A DNA stretch of 64,000 nt from Bdellovibrionales bacterium (GTDB lineage Bacteria; Bdellovibrionota; Bdellovibrionia; Bdellovibrionales; UBA1609): positions 1,116,001 through 1,180,000 of the forward strand of contig JADJNU010000001.1 of the NCBI GenBank assembly GCA_016714165.1, given 5' to 3'. A program made the position numbers and the translations under genes. The notes beneath the pieces were generated by a model. It did no database searches. It was given only the letters and a program-made list of their open reading frames with translations, and was not told the DNA's origin. Shown one piece after another: positions 1-8,551 of the stretch (positions are counted from its first letter, which is position 1; every line of letters starts with the position of its first letter).

Positions 1-750
1 AGGCTGCTCGATGGCTTCACCAATCATTTGCAAGCTCCTCGCCGTCGCATCGGCAATGAGCCGAATGGACTCAGCCCGTCCCGTCGCCTCGTTGATGCGC
101 TTCTGTTTGGCTCCGTTAGAAAGATTAATCGCCATTTGCCTTTCGCCCATCGACACATTGATCAATTTTTCTTTTTCAGCTGTGGCGCGAGTGATTTCTG
201 CTCGCTTTTCTCGTTCGGCCTCCATGTGCTGTTCAAGGGTTTCAATCACGTGCTGAGTGGGAGAAATGTCGCGAACCTCATAACGTAAAACCTTTATCCC
301 CCATGGTTCAGAAGCTCTGTCTATTTCAGGGATGATTTTTGCATTCACGGCCTCTCGCTCAGAGAAAATTTCTCCCAAAGTGATCTTACCCACTTCAGAC
401 CTCATCGTCGTCTGTGCCAGATTAATGCTGGCCGCCAGATAGTTTCCAATTCCATAACTTGCTTTTTTTGCATCCATCACCTGCAAATAAAGAAGTCCGT
501 CGATTTCAACTTGAATATTGTCACTCGTAATTACGCTTTGCGGTGGAATATCGATGACCTGCTCGCGAACTTCTTGTCGATAAGCCGCTCTATCAAAAAA
601 TGGAATCAAAAAATGAAGGCCTGGCTTTAGCACCGTTAAAAACCTGCCTAACCTTTCAACGATCACGTTTTCCCGTTCAGGCACAATGATAATTGTTTTA
701 AAAACAATAAAACCAATAATTATGATAGTTATGGACATCGCACTGAGCAT
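1..750 (-). CDS. SPFH/stomatin-like (paraslipin) membrane protein, 3' end off window
   Basis: Reads on the minus strand from ATG at 748-750 and stays open to base 1, so about 250 residues are visible and the C-terminus is missing. Residues 1-20 form one hydrophobic N-terminal anchor, followed by the stomatin/prohibitin start VPERENVIVERLGRF, the SPFH core (motifs IPPQSVITSDNIQVEIDG and RSEVGKITLGE) and an Ala/Glu-rich coiled coil (MEAEREKRAEITRATAEKEK) that runs to the edge. This order is typical of QmcA/paraslipin proteins, which oligomerise on the inner membrane and act with NfeD proteins. It starts three bases after the stop of the upstream nfeD gene, so the two are co-translated. The substrate or quality-control role is unknown. 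Confidence 0.9.
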   Translation of the reverse strand, partial: MLSAMSITIIIIGFIVFKTIIIVPERENVIVERLGRFLTVLKPGLHFLIPFFDRAAYRQEVREQVIDIPPQSVITSDNIQVEIDGLLYLQVMDAKKASYGIGNYLAASINLAQTTMRSEVGKITLGEIFSEREAVNAKIIPEIDRASEPWGIKVLRYEVRDISPTQHVIETLEQHMEAEREKRAEITRATAEKEKLINVSMGERQMAINLSNGAKQKRINEATGRAESIRLIADATARSLQMIGEAIEQP

Positions 751-753
751 TGC

Positions 754-1218
754 CTAGTTCTCCTCGGTTTTACCAATCTTCATTACAATCCATGAAATAT
801 TGTCACGACCGACAATAACGGCCTTCTCGCCCACGCCAATTTCTTCTTCACCATTCAATTTGGCAGTCCAAGTCGATTCTCCGAAGCTCACGCGGCCCGG
901 ACGAGTTGAAGAAATGGACTCCACCACGTCGACCGTTCGGCCAATCATAGCCTGATCCTCGTCGATATTTTGCTTTTCTGTGTCGCTGGGATAGAAACGC
1001 ACAACCAAAATACGGATCGTAAATATGTAAATAGTGGAACTCACAAACCAGGCCGCCAGCTGAGCAGGGACGCTTTCAATCCAATTCAGATGCAACAAAG
1101 CCGCAACACTGAAGGCCCCCAGTCCCACAAAAACAGAAACGAGACCTGGCAAGACCAACTCGGCAAACACTAAAACGGCCCCAAACAAGAGCCAAAACTG
1201 AAGCATAGAATCCAACAT
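754..1218 (-). CDS. NfeD family membrane protein
   Basis: About 154 residues: two to three hydrophobic segments (LQFWLLFGAVLVFAELV, LVSVFVGLGAFSVAALL, AAWFVSSTIYIFTIRIL) and then a small soluble beta domain containing MIGRTVDVVES and PGRVSFGESTWTAK, which fits the OB-fold of short NfeD proteins. NfeD proteins partner SPFH/stomatin proteins, and here the partner follows immediately. The ATG at 1218 is preferred; an upstream in-frame TTG at 1248 adds ten residues that do not resemble the family. The gene probably leads a two-gene operon transcribed from the divergent region beginning at 1219. Function is by family only. Confidence 0.85.
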   Translation of the reverse strand: MLDSMLQFWLLFGAVLVFAELVLPGLVSVFVGLGAFSVAALLHLNWIESVPAQLAAWFVSSTIYIFTIRILVVRFYPSDTEKQNIDEDQAMIGRTVDVVESISSTRPGRVSFGESTWTAKLNGEEEIGVGEKAVIVGRDNISWIVMKIGKTEEN

Positions 1219-1554
1219 AACTGAGACCCTAGACCCTATTGCGACCAATATTCAAGACATTTTAAAGGCATTGCGCATTCTTGTTAAAAACTCTTAAATT
1301 TAGTCGATTACAGATTCTCTTAGTGCCCCTTTTCACTTCCATTTCTCCTGCTAACAGAGACCCGTCATCGTGCAACTGTCTTAAAAAGCGCTAACTATTT
1401 AAAAACAGGACTTTTCATGACGTCCTCCCTGATTTCAGGGGGCTTGCCTCACGTCCGCATGGCCATGGGATTTATTTTGTTAACTCAAACTTTAATGGAA
1501 CCAAAATCACAATCCAATCGTCTTAGTCTTAGAAACTTTAACAAGGAGCTTAAC
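1219..1554. other. divergent intergenic region
   Basis: Roughly 330 bases between the minus-strand nfeD start and the plus-strand lipoprotein start. It must hold both promoters, but I cannot assign -35/-10 pairs with confidence. A reading frame is open upstream of 1555 on the plus strand from 1417, but it looks non-coding and lacks a ribosome site. No RNA gene is evident. Confidence 0.4.
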
Positions 1555-2295
1555 TTGGAACTGAAAAATTCAATCAACTGGCACCTAAAGGACATGAACA
1601 TATCAAAAGCCATCCGGTTTGGAGGCGAAGTAATTTTCGCTTCAATTCTTCTCTTTTCTGGCTGCGCATCGAAAAATGACCAAAATTCGACGCCTCCGAC
1701 AAACGCCGACGAGACTTCAGGGGAAATTTCCGAAGATGGAGATCCGCAACCAGAAATGAAAGTCATCTCTCTGCCACTCGAAGTTTACCTCTATGACTTC
1801 GCTGGGGAACCTGACTACAGCAGCACCCTCAATGAGGATGAAGTTGCAGAACTGGTTTCGAAGGCGAATGAAATATTCGCACAGGCCAAAATTGAATTTA
1901 ATGTCATTTCTACCGTAAAAAGATCAGTCTCAGCAGCAATGTTCGATATTGTAGATCCGGAAGACAACACCACTACCAAACAAAAATTTGCAAAAATAGT
2001 GCCTCCATACCCAACGGATAGAATCGTTTGGAGAACAGGAATTGTCAGGAAGATGCCAATCCCTGCCGGAGGTCTTTATATTGCAAAACTATCATTTTTT
2101 GCCGAACAAAATAAGGACGGTGAGTTTCACTATACAATTTTTGCACACGAAATAGCTCATGCCCTTGGACTTAATCACACACAGATTCCGGGCAATCTTA
2201 TGACCCCAGGAAATGCCGCTGTGGCCCTCCAACTGAATGCTGAACAAATTGAAAAGGTTCGAGCACAAGCGCTCATCGGACCAAAAGGCCAATGA
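1555..2295 (+). CDS. metzincin-like zinc metalloprotease lipoprotein
   Basis: Predicted exported protease. From the chosen start the protein has a positively charged N-terminus, a hydrophobic stretch and a lipobox LFSGC, then a Ser/Thr/Asp/Glu-rich linker (about 40 residues) and a C-terminal catalytic domain. The zinc signature HEIAHALGLNH (starting at base 2146) fits HExxHxxGxxH of metzincins, and NLMTPG about seven residues later can serve as the Met-turn. The start is taken as TTG at 1555 because AAGGAG lies six bases upstream (1543-1548); ATG at 1594 is an alternative with a weak site. It would sit as a lipid-anchored periplasmic or outer-membrane hydrolase. Substrate unknown. The gene is apparently monocistronic. 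Confidence 0.75.
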   Translation: MELKNSINWHLKDMNISKAIRFGGEVIFASILLFSGCASKNDQNSTPPTNADETSGEISEDGDPQPEMKVISLPLEVYLYDFAGEPDYSSTLNEDEVAELVSKANEIFAQAKIEFNVISTVKRSVSAAMFDIVDPEDNTTTKQKFAKIVPPYPTDRIVWRTGIVRKMPIPAGGLYIAKLSFFAEQNKDGEFHYTIFAHEIAHALGLNHTQIPGNLMTPGNAAVALQLNAEQIEKVRAQALIGPKGQ

Positions 2296-2492
2296 CTCAT
2301 TCGACCGATCAAACTAGTTCGCAAAAAAAAAGGGGGCTCCTTAAAGGGGCCTCGCATTGAAATCCTGAAAACCCGACAACGATGAGAAATACGCCGATGA
2401 AGGAAAATTAATGCAGCACTGGCGTTTGGCCCAAGAACTGCTAAACATATCGGCACTAAACTCTTAATACATCCATTTACGTTGGAGAATAT

Positions 2493-3599
2493 GTGTCGCG
2501 TTGGAACAAAGATCCAGGCAAATTTTATATCGGCGGGCTGACTGTTCTTATTTTTCTCATCATTCGGATCGAAGCATCGGCAATGCCACAGTCAAATTCT
2601 GCTTCTTTGTTGTTGCAGGGGCCGGGAAGTTGTCTTCCATGGCTAAACCGCCAAAATCTTGTTCCTTTTGATGAGAAGAGGAACCATGGTCAAATCCACG
2701 CAGACCTCTTTGAAATCACAGAAGTCTTGCTCACAGACAAAATCGATGAGAGTCAGTTTCCCTACGCCTCTCAGCAAAGACCACCGATCAGTCTGAATCC
2801 CCAAACACTGTTCGGATCGCTATCGGCATTGCCTGAGATAAATGAATTGACAATCACTTCCATTCTTATTGCCACACCTAAAAAGGAGGCGGGACAGGGG
2901 CTTGTTAGGTTGGGTTTTCTTCAAAATCGACGACCTGTGGTTGTCAAAACCCTGATCACAACAACCGAAGAAGCTGCACGAATGAATGAAGCAAAAGGGG
3001 CTATGCTTCTCAGCGCAATTGGAGTCGGCCCTCTTTTTCATGGCATAGCCCGAGAGGGAACCAGATTTCACTTGATCACAGACCTTATTATTGGCAGTAA
3101 TTTTATTCCCTTCACTTCGCCAAGCATTCAAACTCTTCGTCAACTCGCGACAATTATGAATCGCTTTCGCACAATCCATCTGGACCACCTCCCCGAACAT
3201 GAAATTTTGTTCCAGGTTATGCGAACAAATTCAGACCAAGTTTTAGTCATTGACGCCGAAGGATACTATGAAGAGTTTCTCGCTGGAAATTCCAATATAG
3301 AAGAACAAAAATCAGAAGATTTTCTTAACATTATAGACCTCGAACCGAGATGGAACGGATTCCAAAAAAAAATTCGGACTCGGAAAATATCTTGGGCCAT
3401 GCCATGGTCTGATGTTTTCGCCAGTGTGATCATAACGGCCGACTTAGAAACCACAATGGCTTTCATGAATGAATTTCGCGATTATAACAGACCCCTATAC
3501 AAATCAGTCGTACTTGAGATCAAATCTATCATACACAAATGGGAACCCAGAATAAGCAATCGAGCCAAAGAGTTCCTCCTCTCTCTCGATGGCAATTAA
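2493..3599 (+). CDS. exported protein with degenerate kinase-like fold
   Basis: GTG start at 2493 with GGAG at 2484-2487. Residues 13-30 form a signal peptide (LTVLIFLIIRIEASA, cleavage after ASA). The body has the succession expected of a protein-kinase/APH-type fold: VVVKTL (ATP-binding Lys strand), an alpha-C-like helix with Glu (EEAARMNEAKG), GVGPLFHG, a hinge-like LITDLIIG, then HLDHLPEHEIL where a catalytic HxDxxxxN loop would lie, and VLVIDAEGYY in the place of DFG. The canonical Asn and DFG are not intact, so activity is doubtful. This assignment is inference from motif order only; no family is recognised with certainty. An exported kinase-like protein would not meet cytosolic ATP. 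Confidence 0.55.
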   Translation: MSRWNKDPGKFYIGGLTVLIFLIIRIEASAMPQSNSASLLLQGPGSCLPWLNRQNLVPFDEKRNHGQIHADLFEITEVLLTDKIDESQFPYASQQRPPISLNPQTLFGSLSALPEINELTITSILIATPKKEAGQGLVRLGFLQNRRPVVVKTLITTTEEAARMNEAKGAMLLSAIGVGPLFHGIAREGTRFHLITDLIIGSNFIPFTSPSIQTLRQLATIMNRFRTIHLDHLPEHEILFQVMRTNSDQVLVIDAEGYYEEFLAGNSNIEEQKSEDFLNIIDLEPRWNGFQKKIRTRKISWAMPWSDVFASVIITADLETTMAFMNEFRDYNRPLYKSVVLEIKSIIHKWEPRISNRAKEFLLSLDGN

Positions 3600-3646
3600 C
3601 AAAGTCTGCCATTTTAAGTCTCATTTAAACTCCCATTTGAGGAAGT

Positions 3647-5239
3647 CTAGATTTTTTCTAGAATCTGGCGGGCAGCTCTCAATCCTGATTCAATTCCCCC
3701 ATTGATAAATCCCTGAGATTTTACTGACGTGTGTTCGCCAGCAAAAATGAGGCGACCTTCACACTCAGGTTCTGATCCAGATCCCCAGAATTCGCTAAAC
3801 TGCCCCAGTCCCAAACAAGAAAATGAGCCCTCTGTTAACCCAAAGCGTGGCCAATTAAAATGAATTCTGTCTCCCGAGAAAAAGGCTCCCGCTTGAGAAC
3901 TAAAATTATCTTTGATGATTTGCAGAGGTTCATCCGGATACGCTCCCGCTTGCTTGGCCGTCTCTCCAGTTGAGTAGAGTGTGAGAATTCCGGTCTGGCC
4001 CGATTGCAATCGACTCGTTTCCCAAACAATGCTGCTTCCTTTTGACAGATACATCTCACCCTGAGAACCGCGCCCTTCGAAGATGGGATTTTGCCTCCAA
4101 AAGCGCTGTTTGAAGCCAAGCATAGTTTTTGAATTCTGCCCCATTCCCAGTTCACGAATAAGCTGTCTTTTTGGTTTTGAGATATCTAGTTTATCCCAGC
4201 CTTCTATACGTCTCAGTTGAGTGATAGGCACTGCGACGATCAAATGAGTGAATTCTTCGCTTCGTCCCCTCTCGAAATGGCAAATAAATTTTGATCGACT
4301 ACGGTTGATCGACCTCAGCTGACGATCAAATTGTAGGTAATGATCCAGGTTGTTTTGATTGTAATCATTCAAAGAGTTCACTGTCGCCCGAGTCAAAGCT
4401 GAGTTGCCACCGCCGATACGAAAGGCCTCGTCGCTTTCTCCGTAGAGCGAAAATCCATCGGCCAAGTCTGTATCGAACATCAGGAGAAAATTGAGAGAAG
4501 ATTGCTCATCTGCAGACAATCCAAATTCTGCCTCGTAGGCGGATCGAAGAATTTCAAGACACCATGGCTCCGCGAATGATCTGCAAGAATTCAACAATGT
4601 CGAGAGAGAAGTTTGATCCATCCTCCTCCCATCTGGAAATCTGCTTGCAGTGAGGTAAGTAAAGTCTCCATCAAAATTGCCAAAAATGTTTTTGTTCATT
4701 TTAGCTAAATGAGGGACCAATTGAGACACAGCCTTGAGAAATTTCTGTTCGGCATAAACTTGTCCATTAAGGTTAAATAGAGAAGCGTGAAGTTTCGGAT
4801 CTAATTCCTCGTCCTTGAATTTAAGAATCCTCAAATCCTGTGGTTCAAAGTCTTTATTTGAGTTCAGCATGCGGTTCTGCTCTTCCCCCAATTCTCGCGC
4901 AAGCCAGAGAGTTTCTTGATCGCCCGTGTTGATGAGTTCACCTCCTAGCTCAACAAATTGCATTTGATCATTCCATGAATCCAAAGTAAAAATCCTCCCG
5001 CCGAATCGACCGGAGGCTTCAAGTAGTTGAAAAGAAACCCGGTGTTTTTTAAGCCAATAAGCTGCCGCCAATCCTGCTGCTCCTGATCCGATGATTCCCA
5101 CTCGAAGATCCCTCCCGCAAGTGCGAGGGACTACAAACATGCTCGTAGCCGAAAGCAAAGACCACTGAAGCAAACGTCTTCGAGAAATCTTTTTTGAGGA
5201 AAGCGAACGAATCCTCCTAACGATTGGCAAATGTCCCAT
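3647..5239 (-). CDS. Tat-exported flavin amine oxidase family protein
   Basis: About 530 residues. The start is ATG at 5237-5239 because GGAGG stands seven bases upstream; the open frame extends to 5314 but that extension is probably untranslated. The N-terminus carries a twin-arginine signal (SRRRLLQWSLL). The mature protein begins with the FAD-binding Rossmann motif GIIGSGAAGLAAAYWL and the second ADP-binding element GGRIF, and ends with the FAD-contact motif GEHTS plus GFINGGIESGLRAA, the layout of monoamine-oxidase/phytoene-desaturase-like flavoenzymes. It likely oxidises an amine or amino acid in the periplasm after folding with FAD in the cytoplasm. It is convergent with the upstream kinase-like gene and shows no operon partner. 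Confidence 0.85.
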   Translation of the reverse strand: MGHLPIVRRIRSLSSKKISRRRLLQWSLLSATSMFVVPRTCGRDLRVGIIGSGAAGLAAAYWLKKHRVSFQLLEASGRFGGRIFTLDSWNDQMQFVELGGELINTGDQETLWLARELGEEQNRMLNSNKDFEPQDLRILKFKDEELDPKLHASLFNLNGQVYAEQKFLKAVSQLVPHLAKMNKNIFGNFDGDFTYLTASRFPDGRRMDQTSLSTLLNSCRSFAEPWCLEILRSAYEAEFGLSADEQSSLNFLLMFDTDLADGFSLYGESDEAFRIGGGNSALTRATVNSLNDYNQNNLDHYLQFDRQLRSINRSRSKFICHFERGRSEEFTHLIVAVPITQLRRIEGWDKLDISKPKRQLIRELGMGQNSKTMLGFKQRFWRQNPIFEGRGSQGEMYLSKGSSIVWETSRLQSGQTGILTLYSTGETAKQAGAYPDEPLQIIKDNFSSQAGAFFSGDRIHFNWPRFGLTEGSFSCLGLGQFSEFWGSGSEPECEGRLIFAGEHTSVKSQGFINGGIESGLRAARQILEKI

Positions 5240-5466
5240 AAGAAAGCCTCCAAGATGTGCCGCATTTTCGACTGGCGACAGCCCTATGCTAAGATTACGT
5301 GCCTCAATATTCAATCTTCGATGAGGTTCAACACTCGAATTCTCAATTGTGTGTCATTACTGAAATTAAACAGCAAAAAATTGCTTTTCGAAGGATGAAT
5401 GAGCTATATCGCCCATTATGGAGGGAGCCCGCATGTGGCCCAACCATATCAAATTAGGGGACGAAC

Positions 5467-6369
5467 ATGATGAAACAATTTGTTAGATTTGCCTTGATTT
5501 TTGGTTATTGCGCGACGTTCCAGGCCGCTGTCTTCGCAGATGAGCATTTGCTTGGTTATGTGCGAGGATCCGAAACTGTCCCCGCCGGTAGCTGGGACCT
5601 TTACCAATTTATCACATCACGAAATGGCAAGGGCAGGGGTCATTACCAATCCTTAGATTCTTACACAGAAGTCGAGTATGGGGTCACAGACAAATTTAAT
5701 ATTCAATTTGCATTGGAAATGCAGTCACTCAACACAAGTGGTCTGGTCATTGACGGCTATTTACCAAAAGATAATAGTTTCGGGCTCCGCCCCTCAGGGT
5801 ATGAACTGGAGGCAAAGTACAATTTCTTGAGTCCCGCTAAAGACGATTTTGGCTTGAGCCTACTTTGGGGTTTTCATCAAACCTGGCTAGATCCGCACTC
5901 TGGACAAAACAAGACAACCTACTCATTTGAAACAACTCTTTTGATGCAGAAATATTTTTTGGAAGGACAGTTCGTTTGGGTGGGAAATCTGGGATTGGAA
6001 GCCACCCATGCAGATCGCAGCGAAGTCGCAGACCTTCCGATCGGATTCGATTGGCCAACTGAACCTGAGATGGAAATTGAAACTAAACTTGGAACAGGTC
6101 TGAGTTATCGGTTTGTTCCCAATTGGTATATCGGCGCAGAAGCCATTTATGAGGTGGAGTACGAAACTGAAATAGGGCGCGAACGCTATTCGCTCTTTTC
6201 GGGCCCCAGCCTTCACTATGGAAGCGAGATCTGGTGGGTCACTCTCACTTGGTTCCCCCAAATTGACGGTGGCGGAGAAAAATATCCCGATCAAGAAAAA
6301 AAGGCGAATCTGCATTTGATTGAGAAGACAGAACAAGAGACTCGGCTAAAAATTGGGTTTAATTTTTGA
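5467..6369 (+). CDS. predicted outer-membrane beta-barrel protein
   Basis: ATG at 5467, five bases after a purine-rich site AGGGGA. Residues 1-24 are a signal peptide ending AAVFA before DEHLLGY. The remainder alternates amphipathic strands (VEYGVTDKFNIQFALEMQ, YELEAKYNFLSP, MEIETKLGTGLSYRF) and terminates in Phe (KIGFNF), the usual outer-membrane barrel ending recognised by BamA. No catalytic motif is visible. It lies 83 bases upstream of the FMN-binding protein/apbE/membrane-protein cluster on the same strand, so it may be the outer-membrane component of that unit, but the link is only positional. Confidence 0.7.
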   Translation: MMKQFVRFALIFGYCATFQAAVFADEHLLGYVRGSETVPAGSWDLYQFITSRNGKGRGHYQSLDSYTEVEYGVTDKFNIQFALEMQSLNTSGLVIDGYLPKDNSFGLRPSGYELEAKYNFLSPAKDDFGLSLLWGFHQTWLDPHSGQNKTTYSFETTLLMQKYFLEGQFVWVGNLGLEATHADRSEVADLPIGFDWPTEPEMEIETKLGTGLSYRFVPNWYIGAEAIYEVEYETEIGRERYSLFSGPSLHYGSEIWWVTLTWFPQIDGGGEKYPDQEKKANLHLIEKTEQETRLKIGFNF

Positions 6370-6400
6370 ACCCAATTCAATTATTTGAACCCAATTTGAA
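6366..6400 (+). repeat. short direct repeat GAACCCAATT
   Basis: GAACCCAATT occurs twice, about 21 bases apart, just after the stop of the outer-membrane protein gene and before the FMN-binding gene, with a third partial copy (AACCCAAAT) at about 6407. No T-tract or stable hairpin follows. It could be a regulator-binding repeat for the downstream operon or chance. Confidence 0.35.
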
Positions 6401-6452
6401 TGCAACCCAAATGGGGCCTGATTAATGGCATAAACTTGGTTAAAGGCGTAAA

Positions 6453-7001
6453 ATGGATGCTCGCAGATTATATGGGCTTTGGCTGCTTCCAGTTGCGGCT
6501 CTCACAAATTCGACGTTTGCAGCTGACTACCTTTCTGTCAATGAAGCACAGAAAATCCTTTTGCCAAGTGCAGACAGGTTTGAAGTAAAATCGATCGAGC
6601 TCACTGAGGAACAAATAGACAAAATCAAAGAACTCTCTGGAGTCCGTCAGCGAACTAAAAATCCGAAAATTTGGCAGGCATTTTCGAAAAACGAGGTGCT
6701 CGGATGGTTTTTTGTTGATGAGGTCATTGGCAAACATGAGTTCATTACCTTTGCTGCGGCCATTTCACCAGATAGAAAAGTCTTGGGAATTGAAGTAATG
6801 TCCTATCGAGAAACTCATGGCGGTGAAGTTCGAAAGCCCGAGTGGCGCAAACAATTCAATGGCAAGACACTCGACAACCCATTTAAGCTTGACGTTGATG
6901 TTTCAAATATAAGCGGTGCGACTTTGTCCTGCCGAAATCTCCTTGATGGAGTGAAGCGACTGCTGGTCTTACATAAAGTATTGAATGAAAACGGTGGATA
7001 A
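6453..7001 (+). CDS. FMN-binding domain protein (RnfG/NqrC-type flavinylation substrate)
   Basis: 182 residues with an N-terminal signal peptide (LPVAALTNSTFA, cleavage before ADY). The C-terminal half has the FMN-binding domain: GIEVMSYRETHGGEV, a central W-R-K-Q-F segment, and the flavinylation motif SGATLS, with Thr157 (codon at 6921) as the predicted covalent FMN acceptor. Such proteins pass electrons on the outer face of the inner membrane after an ApbE enzyme links FMN to the Thr. The apbE gene overlaps this one by 17 bases, which strongly supports the assignment. AAAGG lies about six bases before the ATG. Confidence 0.88.
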   Translation: MDARRLYGLWLLPVAALTNSTFAADYLSVNEAQKILLPSADRFEVKSIELTEEQIDKIKELSGVRQRTKNPKIWQAFSKNEVLGWFFVDEVIGKHEFITFAAAISPDRKVLGIEVMSYRETHGGEVRKPEWRKQFNGKTLDNPFKLDVDVSNISGATLSCRNLLDGVKRLLVLHKVLNENGG

Positions 7002-7827
7002 GTATCGTCGCCGCATGCGCCCTCTACTTGGAACCTACGTCGAAATCGGTCTCTCACGAGCTTTTCAACATTGCGACGTAGCTTTTGAAAGGGCATTTGA
7101 TCGTATAGAAACCGTTCAAAGGCATCTCTCCTTTCATGACCCCCGAAGTGATCTATCGCGGCTCAATAGCGCACGAGGAGAGGAAGTCACCGCGCATCCC
7201 TTGAGCATATGCGTGTTGCGATTGGCCCGCGCAATAACCGAGCAGAGCAGAGGACTCTTTAATTTTACAGTTGGTGCTCAATTACAGAAAATGGGTGCCT
7301 TGCCCATTCATGAAAACGGAAAAAAACTGATGATTGGTCAAGCCGACGACCTCGAGATTCGTGGACAAAAGGTTCGACTTCGACGCCCTATAGTCATTAC
7401 CTTGGATGGCATTGCCAAGGGCTTCGCAGTAGACTTGGCCGTAAAGGAATTAAGAACTCATGGCGCAAGCTTAGGCTGGGTCAACGCAGGGGGTGACTTG
7501 CGCGTTTTTGGCGACCTAACCTTGCCAGTGTTTCAACGAAATTCAAGTCGTCCAGATAGCAAACTTCCACTTTTGGGTGGCCTTCGAAATTCTGCACTCG
7601 CCACCTCTGAAACCTCCGACAGCGATTCATCCCTATTTCCCGGAAAAATTATCGCCGCTTGCGACCATTCAGCTGAAAATGGTATATGGAGTGTGATCGC
7701 TCCTAGCGCCTGGCTAGCGGATGCCCTAACCAAAGTTGCCGGGGTCAGCTCTCAGAGAGATCGCGAGTTCGCAGTTTCGAGACTCGGAGGACATTTGATT
7801 CAGGATCCAGAAAGAGGGGTTGGATGA
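6985..7827 (+). CDS. apbE: FAD:protein FMN transferase ApbE
   Basis: 280 residues. Family landmarks in order: MRPLLGTYVEI at the N-terminus, a FNFTVGAQL region, LDGIAKGFAVDLA, the NAGGDLR motif and a C-terminal ADALTKV helix. ApbE splits FAD and attaches FMN to Thr in the SGAT motif of exported electron carriers; the preceding gene encodes such a protein. The start overlaps that gene, giving translational coupling, and the stop overlaps the next gene in an ATGA. No clear signal peptide is seen at this start, whereas many ApbE proteins are lipoproteins, so compartment is uncertain. It is slightly shorter than typical ApbE. Confidence 0.9.
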   Translation: MKTVDKYRRRMRPLLGTYVEIGLSRAFQHCDVAFERAFDRIETVQRHLSFHDPRSDLSRLNSARGEEVTAHPLSICVLRLARAITEQSRGLFNFTVGAQLQKMGALPIHENGKKLMIGQADDLEIRGQKVRLRRPIVITLDGIAKGFAVDLAVKELRTHGASLGWVNAGGDLRVFGDLTLPVFQRNSSRPDSKLPLLGGLRNSALATSETSDSDSSLFPGKIIAACDHSAENGIWSVIAPSAWLADALTKVAGVSSQRDREFAVSRLGGHLIQDPERGVG

Positions 7828-8249
7828 AGGGATATCCAAAGTGGTTTTCGAACAGATTGATACATGCCTGCATTTTTGTGCTCCTCGCGAGTGGCATCTT
7901 CATAGCGCCAACGACTCTCTTCACCCGCTTTGATTTGGATATCGCCTGGAAGCTGAATTCGGATACTCACCCATGGGTCATTGCCATCCACACACTTTTT
8001 GGCCTTATCTCTATTGCCATACTCGGAGCCCTATGGAGCATTCATATGCGCTATTGGTGGAGAAAACATAAGGCTCGCTTGAGCGGCGGATTTCTGCTGG
8101 GATCTTTTTTAATTCTCGTCCTTTCTGGATTTGGCCTCCTCTATGCGGGAAATCAAACTGCCATTCTTGGCTTGAGCTCTTGCCATTTGGGTTTGGGCAT
8201 TCTTTTTGCGGGCCCCTACGTCTTTCACACTGTTCTTCAGAAGAAATAG
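7824..8249 (+). CDS. four-helix membrane protein, possible b-type cytochrome
   Basis: 141 residues with four hydrophobic helices (about 12-31, 50-73, 88-108, 113-136). His residues sit inside or at the edges of the helices: His14 in helix 1, His56 and His74 in helix 2, His121 and His135 in helix 4, a pattern that could bind heme. It is translationally coupled to apbE through an ATGA overlap. With the FMN-binding protein and ApbE it makes a compact membrane-to-periplasm electron route. Heme binding is inferred from histidine placement and context only, and no named family is certain. Confidence 0.65.
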   Translation: MKGYPKWFSNRLIHACIFVLLASGIFIAPTTLFTRFDLDIAWKLNSDTHPWVIAIHTLFGLISIAILGALWSIHMRYWWRKHKARLSGGFLLGSFLILVLSGFGLLYAGNQTAILGLSSCHLGLGILFAGPYVFHTVLQKK

Positions 8250-8365
8250 ATACTTGCCAGTCATCCCATAGCCGACGATAACCGATATTAGGGAAGGCCA
8301 ATACCAAAAAAAGACTCTAAACCTTGATTGCTAATTTCAAAGGAACTTGAAGCCCTTCATCATGG
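8250..8365. other. short intergenic region between convergent genes
   Basis: About 115 bases lie between the stop of the membrane protein gene and the end of the interrupted methyltransferase frame. It contains an A-run (CAAAAAAAG near 8310) but no convincing terminator hairpin or RNA gene. Confidence 0.3.
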
Positions 8366-8551
8366 TCACTCTTTTTGAGTCGGCGCCGGTAATTTTTCGA
8401 CAATAGCACTGGGCGCTTTTGCAAGCATTTCTTCCCACAGCTTTAAAGACGCGTTCTCTGAAATACGTCTCGCTACACCCTCAACTGGCTTTGTCAGCAC
8501 AATTGTGTACATTCCCCGACCGTCCTTTTCATCCATGTCATAGGAGAGTGT
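8366..8551 (-). pseudogene. in-frame continuation of the methyltransferase gene beyond a TGA
   Basis: Directly after the TGA at 8552-8554 the same frame stays open for 61 codons to TGA at 8366-8368. The translation has protein character: a beta-hairpin-like segment (MDEKDGRGMYTIVLTKPVEG) and a helix with LKLWEEMLAKAP. It reads as the natural C-terminus of the upstream ORF cut off by a nonsense codon or a base-call error. A separate small gene starting at an internal ATG is possible but has no ribosome site. Confidence 0.6.

Noticed and set aside
1417..1554. N-terminal extension of the metalloprotease
   Set aside because: The 46 residues before TTG 1555 have no ribosome site, would precede the signal peptide and look non-coding.
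2323..2357. Terminator hairpin after the metzincin gene (GGCTCCT/AGGGGCC)
   Set aside because: Stem includes a G-T pair and only a three-base loop; on the plus strand no T-tract follows (the A-run precedes it), and no minus-strand gene ends here.
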